NCBI GenBank assembly: GCA_014905825.1
Contig: JACGCN010000045.1
Coordinates: forward strand, 1 to 64,000
Length of the DNA stretch: 64,000 nt
Reading direction: 5' to 3'
Source: Lyophyllum atratum
Lineage: Eukaryota > Basidiomycota > Agaricomycetes > Agaricales > Lyophyllaceae
Positions 38,121 to 47,880 of the stretch are shown here, piece after piece. The position numbers and the translations under genes were made by a program. The notes below the pieces were generated by a model. The model did no database searches and had not been told where the DNA came from. It was given only the letters and a program-made list of their open reading frames with translations. Position 1 is the stretch's first letter. Each line of letters begins with the position of its first letter.

Positions 38121-38485
38121 TATTGTAACGTAGGTCAACTCTCAGCCAGTGTAGAACGGACTCATGTATTGTAACTGTACCTATTGTAACGTAGGTCAAC
38201 TCTACGAGGGATAGGTCAGTGGGTTGTAAGTAAGTGGTATCGAGACAGTGCTCACCTCAGCCAGTGTAGAACGGACTGAGGTGACACGTCGAGTATCATA
38301 CAGTATATAAGGTAGACTATCTTAACTACGGGAGCTGTGTAGCTACGCGAGGATCTTTGAAATAAGATAGGTGGAGTGTATCAGTGAAATAGGTAAACTA
38401 AATATAGTCCGTACCGCTCGTCCGTTTATGCCGAGACTGTCCAATAGCAGCCGTGCACAGGGCACGACGGGTTGTAATTCCAACA
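38121..38485 (-). repeat. Copia LTR, left copy (3' LTR)
   Basis: 365 bp. Contains internal repeats: TATTGTAACGTAGGTCAACT occurs at 38121 and 38182, and CAGCCAGTGTAGAACGGACT also occurs twice. Confidence 0.95.
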
Positions 38486-38497
38486 CTCCCCCTCAAA
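38486..38497 (-). other. Polypurine tract of the copia element
   Basis: TTTGAGGGGGAG on the - strand directly next to the 3' LTR; it overlaps the stop codon of the polyprotein (38493-38495). Plus-strand DNA synthesis would start here. Confidence 0.8.
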
Positions 38498-41400
38498 CCG
38501 TGGATAGCCCAAGTGCGGCTGCGAAGTGCTTCGCCTTCACGCTCGGAAGGGCTTTGGTAAGGGCGTCCGCGGTCATGTCGTTGGTGGGACACCAGATGAG
38601 TTTGATGGAACCGGCTTCGATGATGTAGCGAATGTAATGGTAACGAATATCGATGTGCTTTGTTCTCGCATGGTAGTGGCCGTCGTTTGTGAGCGCGATC
38701 GCCGACTTGCTGTCGCTGTAGAGCGTGGTGGGCTGGTTGAGTGGCCGAAAGATCTCACCAATCAGACGGCGCAGCCACATCGCTTCTTTTGCCGCATGCG
38801 TCGCCGCGACGTATTCGGCCTCGGTCGTTGACAGTGTGACGAGCTCTTGCTTCTTCGACGACCACGACACGGCCCCACCATCCACCATGAAGACATACCC
38901 CGAGATAGCACGTCTGTGCTCCTGCGAGGCGCCATCCGCATCCACGTAGCCCTCCAATCCTTTCTTTCCTCCACCATATACTAATTCGAGCGTTTTTGTT
39001 CCCAACAGGTAACGAAAAGTTCGCTTCACCGCCTCCCAGTGCGCCCAGCCCGGATTGTCAGAAAACTGCGCAACAGTAGATGTTGCGAACGCGATGTCGG
39101 GCCGAGTCCCCATCGCCGCGTACATCAGCGAGCCGACGGCTTCACAATATGGAACGTTTCGCATACGCGCGATGTCTTCGAGTTTGCTGGGAGATTGGGA
39201 TTTTGAGAGTGGGGCGTTTGGATCCATCGGGATCGCGCTTGGTTTGAGATCGTTGAAGTTGTAGCGGGTGAGAATGGACTCGATGTAGGCGTGTTGGGAG
39301 AGGGATATGGTTCGTTCGGCGAGATCGCGTTGGATTCGAATGCCGAGCAGCCAGGACGCAGGTCCAAGGTCAGTCAGGCTATACTTCGCGTTTAACTGAG
39401 CCTTGACCTTTGCGATGAGTCTTGTAGAGCCTCCTGTCGCCATGCAATCATCGACATGCACTGCAATGACGACAATCTCGTCTCCTTCGCGTTTGAAGAA
39501 CACGCCATGGTCCGCCTCTGCCCGATGGAACCCAAGGTCTGCGAGGGCCTTGCACAGTGCATCGTACCAGTTCTTCGCCCCCTGGCGAAGTCCGTACAAT
39601 GCCTTGTTGAGGCGAAACACATACTGCCGGCGGTCTTTCTGTGCGTAATCTGCAGGCTGTTCCAGGTACACGACCTCATCCTCGCCCAGTTGTCCATTCA
39701 AGAATGCGCTGTCGAAGTCGAAGGAGTCGACGGCCCAGCCGTTCCGAGCTGCGATGGCGAGAAGTAGGCGAAACGACGCGAGTTTTGCGACAGGTGCGTA
39801 TGTTTCGTAGAAGTCGATGCCGTGGATCTGAGTGAATCCCTTTGCAACTAGACGAGCCTTGTACTTCTCAACCTCGCCGGCTGCGTTCTTCTTGATTCGC
39901 AGGACCCATTTGCACGCAACGACATTGACGCCCGGAGGAGGACGCTTGACGAGATCCCATGTGCCGTTCGACTCGAGGCTCTGCAGCTCAGCTTTGATAG
40001 CTTCCTGCCAGCGCGGCCAATCAGGACGCTTCTTTGCCTCTGAGTACTCCGGCATCAATCCTTCAGCGCCTTCTGTCACCGCTGCCATGGCGAAATCTTC
40101 CACGCTAACCATCTCCCAGGCATCCTCCGCCATGTCCGCCACCTCCTCAACCTCTGACCCCTCCTGGGTTCCCACTGGAAACATAGGAGCGCTGGGCCTC
40201 TCGCTTGCCACTCCATCTCCAGCACGCAACCTCTTCAAGTAGTTCGACTCCTTTCGGACGCGCTTCCCTCGACCTTCGTCTGGTTCTGGCGCCTCAAACT
40301 GCTCTCCAAGAGTGTCGACGGGTGCGGGGGCTTCCTCCTCAGGAACCTCCTCGACTGTAGCCTTGCGCGTCGGAGAAGGGACCCGCTCGCTAACATCCTG
40401 CTCCCCCTCGAGCGGTGCCACTTCATCGGGTATGTCCTCCTCTTCGAAGTTGAACTTCACACTCCTCTCGACAGTTACTGATCGCTTTTCCTGCCAATAG
40501 ATACGATGACCTTTGCTTTCCACATCAAAACCGACCCAACGGCCGATTTTCGAGCGCCCGTCGAGTTTCGAGCCACTGGTGTCATGAACGCGAACCTTGC
40601 ACCCCCAAACAGGTACATTCGAGAGGTCAGGCTTCTCCCCCGTCATGATTTCGTGAGGGGTCGTGTCTCCGAGTGCCCGAGTCCAGGTACGATTCTTCAG
40701 CCAAACTGAGTGATTCGCGGCCTCACCCCATAGGAATTTAGGCAGGCCGCTATCGTGATGCAAGGCGCGAACCTTCTCAAGGATGACGCGGTTGAGCCTT
40801 TCGGCTACACCATTGTACTCGGGGGTGTCGTGGACAGTGAGTCGGCGAACAGTGCCGTTCTCCTCCAGGTAGGCGGTAAACTCTCCGTCGAGGTATTCCC
40901 CACCTCTGTCGGAGTGCAGGCATTTGATTTTGACCTTCTTCTGTGTAGAAAGCCAGGCCTCGTACTTCTTGTAGGCCGCGAAGGTGTCGCTTTTGAGTCG
41001 CAGCAGGTAAATGGTTGTGTGGCGGCTGTGATCATCCGTGAAGCTGACATAGTACTCCTTTCTGTTGATAGTTTCGACAGGGGCTGGTCCCCACAGGTCC
41101 GAATGGATCTCCTCGCCGATTTCGGATGCGCGCTCGCGCTGCCGAACCTTCTGGATAGGTTTTCGACTACCCTTCGCCCACTCGCACGACTCGCAGACAG
41201 TCGCGATGCTCGACTCGTCGAGCTTTACACCGTGGACCAGGCCCTCCTTTACGAGCTTGCGTGCAGCTTCGTGAGCGACATGGCCGAGGCGACGATGGAG
41301 TTCGTCGATGGTGAGGACAGTAAGGGATGAGGCTGCCGTCGCAGCGACCTCTCGAGGGGTAAACACACGGTAAAGTCCACCCTTCACTTCAATACACCCT

Positions 41401-42995
41401 ACAGACTTCTTAGACTTGCTGTAGATTTTACAGTGAAGCCCCTGGAAGACGACAGTAGAGCCCGAGCCAGCAATTCGGCTGATGGATACGAGGGTCACGC
41501 CCATTGTCGGCGCGTACAACACGTCCTCGAGAAGCACTCGAGAAGATGGACCATCGCCACTGGGGACGTCGATATACATGTCCCCCTTGCCGGTTGCACT
41601 GAATGTACGCTTATCAGCGGCCGTGATGGGTTTCGGAGCGATGGGCTGGAAGTTTATGAAGCGGTGGCGGAGACCTGACATGTGGCGTGATGCACCAGAG
41701 TCATAGAGGTCGATGTCGACGAGATTGCTGCCCAGGCTCTCTTTCGAGTCCTTCGAGAGAGCTGCAGCTACAAAGGTGCGTGTGTATGCCTCGTCCTCGA
41801 GTATGATCACCTCACACTCGTCCCTAGCTTCCTCGTCCCAGAAGAAACCTTCACCATCCCCTTCCTTATCAGCCTCGTCTCCACCCTCATCGCTCGACGA
41901 ATCCTCGTCATCCGAAGAATCAGACTGTGGCTCCAGGTCGGGCATGCTATCGCCATCGGACAACCAGGTGTCGTCACCCTCGGTGTCCTCGGTGGTGGAA
42001 GAGAAGAGATCATCGAGATCATCCTCGAAGATAGATGGGGTAGGAGAGTGTATGGGCTCGTCGTCGGATTCCGTGTTCACCATCCAAGCCTCGTCTGCCT
42101 CGTCCTCCTTGGATTTCGCATTCGCCGCGGTATCCTTCTCCTTCCCTTTCGACCTGCCCTTTGACCTCGGGCCTTGACCCTCCTTGCCACCGCCAGGTGC
42201 CCAGCAGTCGGCCTTCATGTGACCTTTCTTGTGGCAGTTAAAACACTCGATGTTCTTCTTCGAGCCACCACCACCACCACCCTTGCCTCCAGCATAGAAG
42301 GCAGCATTCTCCTCCTTCCCACCCTTCGACTTCAAAGCACGGCGATCGTACTCCTCGGTCATGGTCTGGATGAGGGCGTCGGCAGTGAGGGTCGTACCGA
42401 GAACGCTAGACGTCGCGGTCACGGCGGAGATGTAGGGGTCGTATGATGGGGGTAGCGATCCAAGTATGATCGCATAGAAGTCGTCGTCGGTGGGTGGGTG
42501 TCCCATCGACGCTAGGTCCTCTCGCATGGTGCGCAACTTCGCAAAGTGCATGCGGACATCGGCCTTCTCAGCGCACTTCTCCGCCTGGAGACGTCGCCGT
42601 AGATCCACCGAGACCATGCGGGACTTGTTTTGGAAGTCGCCCGCGAGCGCTTCCCAGATCTCTTGAGCGGTTCCAAACCCTCGAATCTTCATGAACAGTG
42701 AGTCCGGTATCGTGCCTGCGATTTGCTGCTTAACAACAGCTTCGTCCTGCCTCCACAGCTTCAGCGCCTTCTTCCACTCTGCCTCAAGTCTAATCTCGGC
42801 TTCCGTGAGTGCCGTCGACTCGTCACGGTCGGAGATGGGATCGACGGGTTCGCTTTCAGAACCGTCGAGATGGTCAAGAAGTCCGCGCGCATCGACAGAC
42901 CACAAGAGCCGGTCTTTGTAGATCACCCAGTTACTCCCCGAGACGTCGAGCTTGGGAATTCGAAGAAAATCGTCGCCGAGTTTGGTAGAAGACAT
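38493..42995 (-). CDS. Copia Gag-Pol polyprotein, 1500 aa, uninterrupted
   Basis: Retrotransposon polyprotein acting in cytoplasmic virus-like particles and nuclear integration. Domains in order: Gag (about 1-240), CCHC zinc knuckle CFNCHKKGHMKADC (251-264), an acidic linker, aspartic protease DSGAS (432-436), HHCC zinc site (H567, H572, C601, C604), integrase with D633, D696 and E732, exactly 35 residues between the last two, chromodomain-free C-terminal region, reverse transcriptase with WVLRIKKNAAGEV, AFLNGQL and the active-site VHVDD (1179-1183), and RNase H with YVDADGA, TEAEY and SDSKSA. The length is usual for copia elements and no stop or frameshift is seen, so it may be competent. 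One long frame means Gag and Pol are made together. Confidence 0.97.
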   Translation of the reverse strand: MSSTKLGDDFLRIPKLDVSGSNWVIYKDRLLWSVDARGLLDHLDGSESEPVDPISDRDESTALTEAEIRLEAEWKKALKLWRQDEAVVKQQIAGTIPDSLFMKIRGFGTAQEIWEALAGDFQNKSRMVSVDLRRRLQAEKCAEKADVRMHFAKLRTMREDLASMGHPPTDDDFYAIILGSLPPSYDPYISAVTATSSVLGTTLTADALIQTMTEEYDRRALKSKGGKEENAAFYAGGKGGGGGGSKKNIECFNCHKKGHMKADCWAPGGGKEGQGPRSKGRSKGKEKDTAANAKSKEDEADEAWMVNTESDDEPIHSPTPSIFEDDLDDLFSSTTEDTEGDDTWLSDGDSMPDLEPQSDSSDDEDSSSDEGGDEADKEGDGEGFFWDEEARDECEVIILEDEAYTRTFVAAALSKDSKESLGSNLVDIDLYDSGASRHMSGLRHRFINFQPIAPKPITAADKRTFSATGKGDMYIDVPSGDGPSSRVLLEDVLYAPTMGVTLVSISRIAGSGSTVVFQGLHCKIYSKSKKSVGCIEVKGGLYRVFTPREVAATAASSLTVLTIDELHRRLGHVAHEAARKLVKEGLVHGVKLDESSIATVCESCEWAKGSRKPIQKVRQRERASEIGEEIHSDLWGPAPVETINRKEYYVSFTDDHSRHTTIYLLRLKSDTFAAYKKYEAWLSTQKKVKIKCLHSDRGGEYLDGEFTAYLEENGTVRRLTVHDTPEYNGVAERLNRVILEKVRALHHDSGLPKFLWGEAANHSVWLKNRTWTRALGDTTPHEIMTGEKPDLSNVPVWGCKVRVHDTSGSKLDGRSKIGRWVGFDVESKGHRIYWQEKRSVTVERSVKFNFEEEDIPDEVAPLEGEQDVSERVPSPTRKATVEEVPEEEAPAPVDTLGEQFEAPEPDEGRGKRVRKESNYLKRLRAGDGVASERPSAPMFPVGTQEGSEVEEVADMAEDAWEMVSVEDFAMAAVTEGAEGLMPEYSEAKKRPDWPRWQEAIKAELQSLESNGTWDLVKRPPPGVNVVACKWVLRIKKNAAGEVEKYKARLVAKGFTQIHGIDFYETYAPVAKLASFRLLLAIAARNGWAVDSFDFDSAFLNGQLGEDEVVYLEQPADYAQKDRRQYVFRLNKALYGLRQGAKNWYDALCKALADLGFHRAEADHGVFFKREGDEIVVIAVHVDDCMATGGSTRLIAKVKAQLNAKYSLTDLGPASWLLGIRIQRDLAERTISLSQHAYIESILTRYNFNDLKPSAIPMDPNAPLSKSQSPSKLEDIARMRNVPYCEAVGSLMYAAMGTRPDIAFATSTVAQFSDNPGWAHWEAVKRTFRYLLGTKTLELVYGGGKKGLEGYVDADGASQEHRRAISGYVFMVDGGAVSWSSKKQELVTLSTTEAEYVAATHAAKEAMWLRRLIGEIFRPLNQPTTLYSDSKSAIALTNDGHYHARTKHIDIRYHYIRYIIEAGSIKLIWCPTNDMTADALTKALPSVKAKHFAAALGLSTV

Positions 42996-43064
42996 GGTTG
43001 GCAGGTGGGATATGGATATGGAGCAGGATAGTATTCACGATAGTAGTTGGTTCTTTAAACACTT

Positions 43065-43082
43065 GGGTCGGGGCCCATAACC
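43065..43082 (-). other. Primer binding site matching initiator tRNA-Met anticodon arm
   Basis: Immediately inside the 5' LTR the - strand reads GGTTATGGGCCCCGACCC. GGTTATGGGCCC is the complement of the initiator tRNA-Met anticodon loop (GGGCCCATAACC), not of a tRNA 3' end. Drosophila copia is known to prime with a half-molecule of this tRNA in the same way. Confidence 0.8.
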
Positions 43083-43397
43083 TATTGTAACGTAGGTCAA
43101 CTCTCAGCCAGTGTAGAACGGACTCATGTATTGTAACTGTACCTATTGTAACGTAGGTCAACTCTACGAGGGATAGGTCAGTGGGTTGTAAGTAAGTGGT
43201 ATCGAGACAGTGCTCACCTCAGCCAGTGTAGAACGGACTGAGGTGACACGTCGAGTATCATACAGTATATAAGGTAGACTATCTTAACTACGGGAGCTGT
43301 GTAGCTACGCGAGGATCTTTGAAATAAGATAGGTGGAGTGTATCAGTGAAATAGGTAAACTAAATATAGTCCGTACCGCTCGTCCGTTTATGCCGAG

Positions 43398-43615
43398 TGT
43401 TGTGATTTCGGGCTTGATAGCGAGCACAGGGGCGGTTAAGCCGAGGGTGGACAATCTCGTAAGGAGATTGGCCAGTGTATTTCCGTTTATATACCTAGCT
43501 ATGTCTGTATTATTAATGTAGAAAATTGTAAGTAAATTTTACTGAATAAGAAAACTTCTATGATAAGTCAGCATGTCGTCATGCCTGATTAACTAATCCG
43601 GGCGAGATTCCAACA
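43398..43615 (-). repeat. Mini-element LTR, left (3') copy
   Basis: 218 bp, reads as identical to the copy at 44088-44305. Confidence 0.93.
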
Positions 43616-43828
43616 CTCTCCCTTGATCTGGCATGACACTATAGTAAGAGTTAGAAAATAAAAAGAAAATATATCTAAAAATTCGAGTTTGTCTTCAAGG
43701 CTCTCTGTGGCCCCGGAATCTCTATCATTGCGCGTCATCAAAGCTCTCCCTGGCTCTGGAAACCACCAACTTCCATCATCGAGGCTCTCCCTGGCCTCGG
43801 GATACGTCATCGAGAAGTGATCTCGGGA

Positions 43829-44008
43829 TCAGAAAGCGTAATCGTCGTCGGTCGCGATGTGCGCGTTGTCGGGCGCATCAGTCTTCTTTGCGTCATCATC
43901 CTTCCCTGTCCTGTCCTTCTTCGCGTCTCGGCAATTTCGGGCTAAATGCCCCTTTTTCCCACAAGTGTAACAGGTGACGTTTGGCGAATATTTACCGACC
44001 ATTGCCAT
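43829..44008 (-). CDS. Gag zinc-knuckle peptide of the mini-element (59 aa)
   Basis: CYTCGKKGHLARNC is a perfect C-x2-C-x4-H-x4-C retroviral-type knuckle, followed by a Lys/Asp-rich tail and a stop. A stop lies just upstream in frame, so the remaining N-terminal Gag is gone or was never kept. Such knuckles bind retroelement RNA for packaging; whether this peptide is made is not known. The knuckle differs from the copia Gag knuckle (CFNCHKKGHMKADC), so it comes from another family. Confidence 0.7.
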   Translation of the reverse strand: MAMVGKYSPNVTCYTCGKKGHLARNCRDAKKDRTGKDDDAKKTDAPDNAHIATDDDYAF

Positions 44009-44087
44009 ATCGGGTCATCGCGGATAGATCATAGAGATGTAGAGGGCGACTAGAGAGCAGAGGGTGTGTGCAGGCTATACGAGATTG

Positions 44088-44305
44088 TGTTGTGATTTCG
44101 GGCTTGATAGCGAGCACAGGGGCGGTTAAGCCGAGGGTGGACAATCTCGTAAGGAGATTGGCCAGTGTATTTCCGTTTATATACCTAGCTATGTCTGTAT
44201 TATTAATGTAGAAAATTGTAAGTAAATTTTACTGAATAAGAAAACTTCTATGATAAGTCAGCATGTCGTCATGCCTGATTAACTAATCCGGGCGAGATTC
44301 CAACA
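44088..44305 (-). repeat. Mini-element LTR, right (5') copy
   Basis: 218 bp. The sequence just inside (CAATCTCGTATAGCC on the - strand) should be the primer site, but its tRNA was not recognised. Confidence 0.93.
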
Positions 44306-44365
44306 CCGAGACTGTCCAATAGCAGCCGTGCACAGGGCACGACGGGTTGTAATTCCAACAGAAGA

Positions 44366-45193
44366 AAAAGGCCTGCGAGCGGGTTGGCGACTGTTGGCGA
44401 TGGAAAAGAAACGAAACTTCTCATGCCGACCAGGGCGGTCTTCTATCGGCAACCCAGATCCACGTGGGCGGACCAACGTCCCGGCTTTCGCCGCCCCGCG
44501 GTCCCGCTTCTCATCGGAGTGTCTTTGGCCACACATACCTCGCACTTTACAACTCTTCTATATCTATTCATTTTGACCTGCACATCCAACATGAGTGCAA
44601 GGGTTCGATATACCCAGTGAAACAACCTGAGCTTACGCAATCGATGAAGCGACGCAGCGTAGATAAATCTGGCGCATCTGATACTAGGTCACAGGTGGCC
44701 TCGTAACCCTCATTGACGTCTGTGTTCTGCGATGCTTTAGTTCCCTGCTGCAGACCCCTAGCGTGACTGAATGCCAGCACCTATCATCATCGCAACGAGA
44801 CGTTTCGCGGTGGCCTTCTTGGTCGATGGCAATGGTAAGCCCCGCTGGCTAATTTCGTGTCCAATTTTATACTTACATTTGTGCGAAAACCTATGAATCG
44901 ACGGTGTATATTCACGGCGACATCATGGCCCGTGTCTCTGATATATACTCGCTGACAGCTTGTGGACAGCGTAGGCGAAGTTCAGTGGGCTATTCGCTTG
45001 TCAGGTGCAACTTCCACATGTGAGAAAGACTGACGTGCAATCCTAGATGCAAATATCCAAAGCACTCTCTCTGCACGGTCGGTATGCGATGGACGTTCTC
45101 ATGAAGCTGGAATAGACCGAACCATGATCATAGTATGATGCACGATGCTTAACTAATGGTTCTAACTACCCAGCGCAAAGTACCGCCTCCATC
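44366..45193. other. No gene seen
   Basis: Nothing coding recognised between the retrotransposon target site and the 3' end of hydrophobin 3. Confidence 0.5.
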
Positions 45194-45674
45194 CTACATG
45201 TTGATGTTGATGGGAGAGCAACCCACAACGACGAGACCGGACTGCCAGTGGGTGTCAGTATAACTGTTCACATCGCGTGGAACTGTGGGCTTACGAAGTG
45301 GTTGCCAGTGCAGCAGACGGGTTGGGCAGTGCAGGAGTTGCCTGCGATCCCGGGGGCGCTGAGGGGGCTGCAGCCAACTGAGCAGAAAGCCAAGTCAATT
45401 ACGGGGAGACGAAGTGGCGCAGCGAGTACTTACAGCCAACTTGACCAGTGATGTCCTTGACAGAGATGCCCAAAAGGCCAAGGAGGCCGCTCGCGTTTTG
45501 GTCGTTAGCCTGGAACAGAGGTGTGAGTATTCAATCTTCGAGAAATGGTGGGAGAGAACGGACGTTGTGAAGTTCGTTGCAGCATGCGGTCGTACCGGTG
45601 TTGCACTGGTTAGCGGGGAGAGCCGCGGCGAGGAGGGGGAGAGCAAGGAGGATGGCAGAGACGGGGGCGAACAT
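45194..45674 (-). CDS. Class I hydrophobin 3
   Basis: Exons 45674-45564, 45509-45434, 45377-45295, 45241-45194 give 105 residues; inner exons 76/83/48 nt. Signal peptide [20 protein letters not shown]. Cys pattern C-x6-CC-x32-C-x12-C-x5-CC-x12-C, class I. The first intron begins GTCCGT, the same weak donor as in hydrophobin 4. Nearly a sister of hydrophobin 4, with which it is divergently arranged over a 1.4-kb shared upstream region. No defect seen. Confidence 0.95.
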
Positions 45675-45701
45675 TATGAAGCAGGAGTGTGTATGTAGAA
45701 C

Positions 45702-45752
45702 GGTGGGACGTTAAACTGAGGTTCCACTGATTTTTTCGCTCACCTTTTATGT
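45702..45752 (-). promoter_or_regulatory. Core promoter and leader of hydrophobin 3
   Basis: On the - strand ACATAAAAGG at 45752-45743 and leader GTTTAACGTCCCACC at 45716-45702; both align with those of hydrophobin 4. Confidence 0.6.
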
Positions 45753-46978
45753 GTCTCCCCTTCTCGCTTCAAGTTATTTTTCCTCGTTATGCGCTCACCC
45801 TGCAATCACCAACTTCAGGATAACTTCATCGTATGAGCTTCTCCGTGTCATCAAGGTGCGTCGCGTCGCCCCATCTTCGCATTATTTTTAATGGACAGTA
45901 GCCTGTTCGCTTTGTCGTTTGCGAAAATACCGGACCGACGCATGTTCATTTATCGGAGGCTGATTGATACGAAGGTGAGTTGTACGTACGTATATGTTGG
46001 CGCTCGATTAATAGCTGGATTTTGTGACAGCCACCCTCTTGGATATGAAATCATTGCCACCTCCCGCCCCGGGTCCTAATGCTTAACTTTCCCACGGCAG
46101 AATCTACCTGTAGCCTGTAGGCTGTACAATCCACCCAACTCAGAGTCCTCGTTTGTCTTCCATCGGACAATTGTCTCTTTCCCATCCCTTTCCTCCTGCT
46201 GCATGACCAACATGCGTACTTGACGACATTGCAGACTAACGTTGAATTCACTCGGGGTCAGTTCGAAATACCCTTAGCTCAGGGTCTTGCGTGAGACCTC
46301 CGTGACGTGGTTGAGATCTGACGCCCGTGGCGCTATGCAGGGTTTTTTTTTGCAACCGAGCGACGATGTGGAGTATGTGATATACCCCAGAAATGCTCAC
46401 CCCGCATGTATGGACCCTCCATGACGACGCTTGGATATTAAGACAAGTTACTGTCGAGGTTAAATTCTTATGCACGACGCAAAGCAAAAACCGTGGACCC
46501 CGCCCTAAGAGACCTTGGGTGAGGCTCGACAACCTTTTTCCTATGGCTGGCATTCCTTCCTAGTGTTCGGGACGGCACCGTGGCACAAGTTCGGAGCCAT
46601 TCGAACTCGCTTCCAATTCCATCATGGCTGTCACAACGTAAAATACAACACTGATTCAGGGCCTAATTGATTTTGAACGTGTCTTTTTCGAGACCAACAA
46701 ACGGATCCAGAAGACAAGAAAGGTGTTCGACACGCACTGGCAGCGGGTTGCCTCCCTTGATGTACTACGTCTAAAAAGGTGAGATCCTCGTTAGCTAGGA
46801 CTTATGGGTACTTCATTTGAGTGGTGCAACTCAAGCGAATACGTCGTCGACATGTAAAAATCCACGCAAGGCAGACGCAAGGTTTGACTCAAGGGTGACA
46901 CGCTAACAAGTTGCGAAGTTAGTCCAGAGTTGGAAAAACGAACAACAAATCTAAATATCTAGAAACGGAAGGGGAGAG
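45753..46978. other. Divergent upstream region of hydrophobins 3 and 4
   Basis: No gene seen. It holds the shared inverted-repeat motif at 46271-46286. Confidence 0.55.
46271..46286 (+). promoter_or_regulatory. ACCCT-TAGCTC-AGGGT inverted repeat between hydrophobins 3 and 4
   Basis: CCCTTAGCTCAGGGTC, 597 bp before the hydrophobin 3 ATG and 770 bp before that of hydrophobin 4. Identical to the site upstream of hydrophobin 2 over 16 bases. Confidence 0.45.
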
Positions 46979-47029
46979 ACATAAAAGGTGAGCAAAAGAA
47001 CCTATGGAACCTCAGTTCAACGACCCACC
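46979..47029 (+). promoter_or_regulatory. Core promoter and leader of hydrophobin 4
   Basis: ACATAAAAGG at 46979-46988 and GTTCAACGACCCACC at 47015-47029, 26 bp before the ATG. Confidence 0.6.
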
Positions 47030-47055
47030 GTTCTACTACACCCTCCTACTTCATC

Positions 47056-47529
47056 ATGTTCGCCCGCGCCTCTGCCATCCTCTTCGCTCTCCCCCTCCTC
47101 GCCGCAGCCAGCCAGTGCAACACCGGTACGACCGCATGCTGCAACAATACTCACAATGTCCGTTCTCTCCCACCATTCCCCGGACACTGAATACTCACAA
47201 CCTCCCTTCCAGGCTCATGACCAAAACGTGAGCGGCCTCCTCGGCCTTTTGGGCATCTCCGTCAAGGACATCACTGGTCAAGTTGGCTGTAAGTACCGCC
47301 TAGCACGACCTCGTCTCCCCGTAATTGACTCGGTGTTCTGTTCAGTTGGCTGCAGCCCCATCAGCGCCCTCGGAATGTCAGGCAACTCCTGCACCGCCCA
47401 GCCCGTCTGCTGCACTGGCAACCACTTCGTAAGCGCACAGTTTAACGCATTGTAAATACCATTACTGACACCCACTTGCAGGAGGGTCTCGTCGTTGTGG
47501 GTTGCTCTCCTATCAAAGTCAACGTCTAA
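47056..47529 (+). CDS. Class I hydrophobin 4
   Basis: Exons 47056-47157, 47213-47288, 47346-47428, 47482-47529 give 102 residues, inner exons 76/83/48 nt. Signal peptide [18 protein letters not shown]; Cys pattern identical to hydrophobin 3, with which it shares ASGLLGLLGISVKDITGQVG-type core (here VSGLLGLLGISVKDITGQVG). No break seen. The duplication of 3 and 4 is recent relative to the split from 1 and 2, as shown by the common core and by the same weak first donor. Confidence 0.95.
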
Positions 47530-47880
47530 GGTGGTGGCGTTACTGTGAGCTCGGTAGTGAGGACGATTGATTAGGCGTCGTACTCCATAATATGATCATG
47601 GTCCATCGTTGTGGAGCTTCGTGATAATGTCTCTCGCATACTGACCGTGCAAAGACGCTTGAGCATAGGTGAGGAGAGGGAACTTACACATGCCTGTAAG
47701 AGGTCGTTTCCGCTAGTGGTCATCGCTTGAGATATGGTCAGGTGTTTAGGCTCTCGCCCACTTTACTGTTGAGTCTCGCGCTGTTGAGCGCACGAAAGCA
47801 AACCACATTACTACATTCCCCAGCAGTCATATACAAAATTATACAACCACACATCCTGACTCACCCATGACGACCCCGTT

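Larger units (their letters stand above)
43398..44305 (-). mobile_element. 908-bp nested LTR mini-element with Gag zinc knuckle only
   Basis: Two 218-bp LTRs (TGTTG...CAACA) that read as identical flank a 472-bp interior. Target duplication is CCGAG. The - strand has a polypurine tract ATCAAGGGAGAG at 43627-43616 next to the left LTR, so the element runs right to left. The interior has no protease, integrase or reverse transcriptase; it must move with enzymes from another element. Its LTR ends (TGTTGGAAT on the - strand) resemble those of the host copia, but the interiors differ. Confidence 0.93.
38121..44360 (-). mobile_element. Ty1/copia LTR retrotransposon with nested insertion
   Basis: The element lies on the - strand. 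Its bounds are TATTG...CCAACA with a 5-bp target duplication GAAGA (38116-38120 and 44361-44365). LTRs are 365 bp and read as identical. One 1500-codon polyprotein fills the interior with integrase ahead of reverse transcriptase, the copia order. The right LTR is split at 43397 by a 908-bp element. Identical LTRs and an unbroken polyprotein point to a recent insertion, and the nested event is later. Confidence 0.95.
43083..44360 (-). repeat. Copia LTR, right copy (5' LTR), split by insertion
   Basis: Parts 43083-43397 (315 bp) and 44311-44360 (50 bp) together give the 365-bp LTR. CCGAG is duplicated at 43393-43397 and 44306-44310 around the nested element. Confidence 0.95.
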
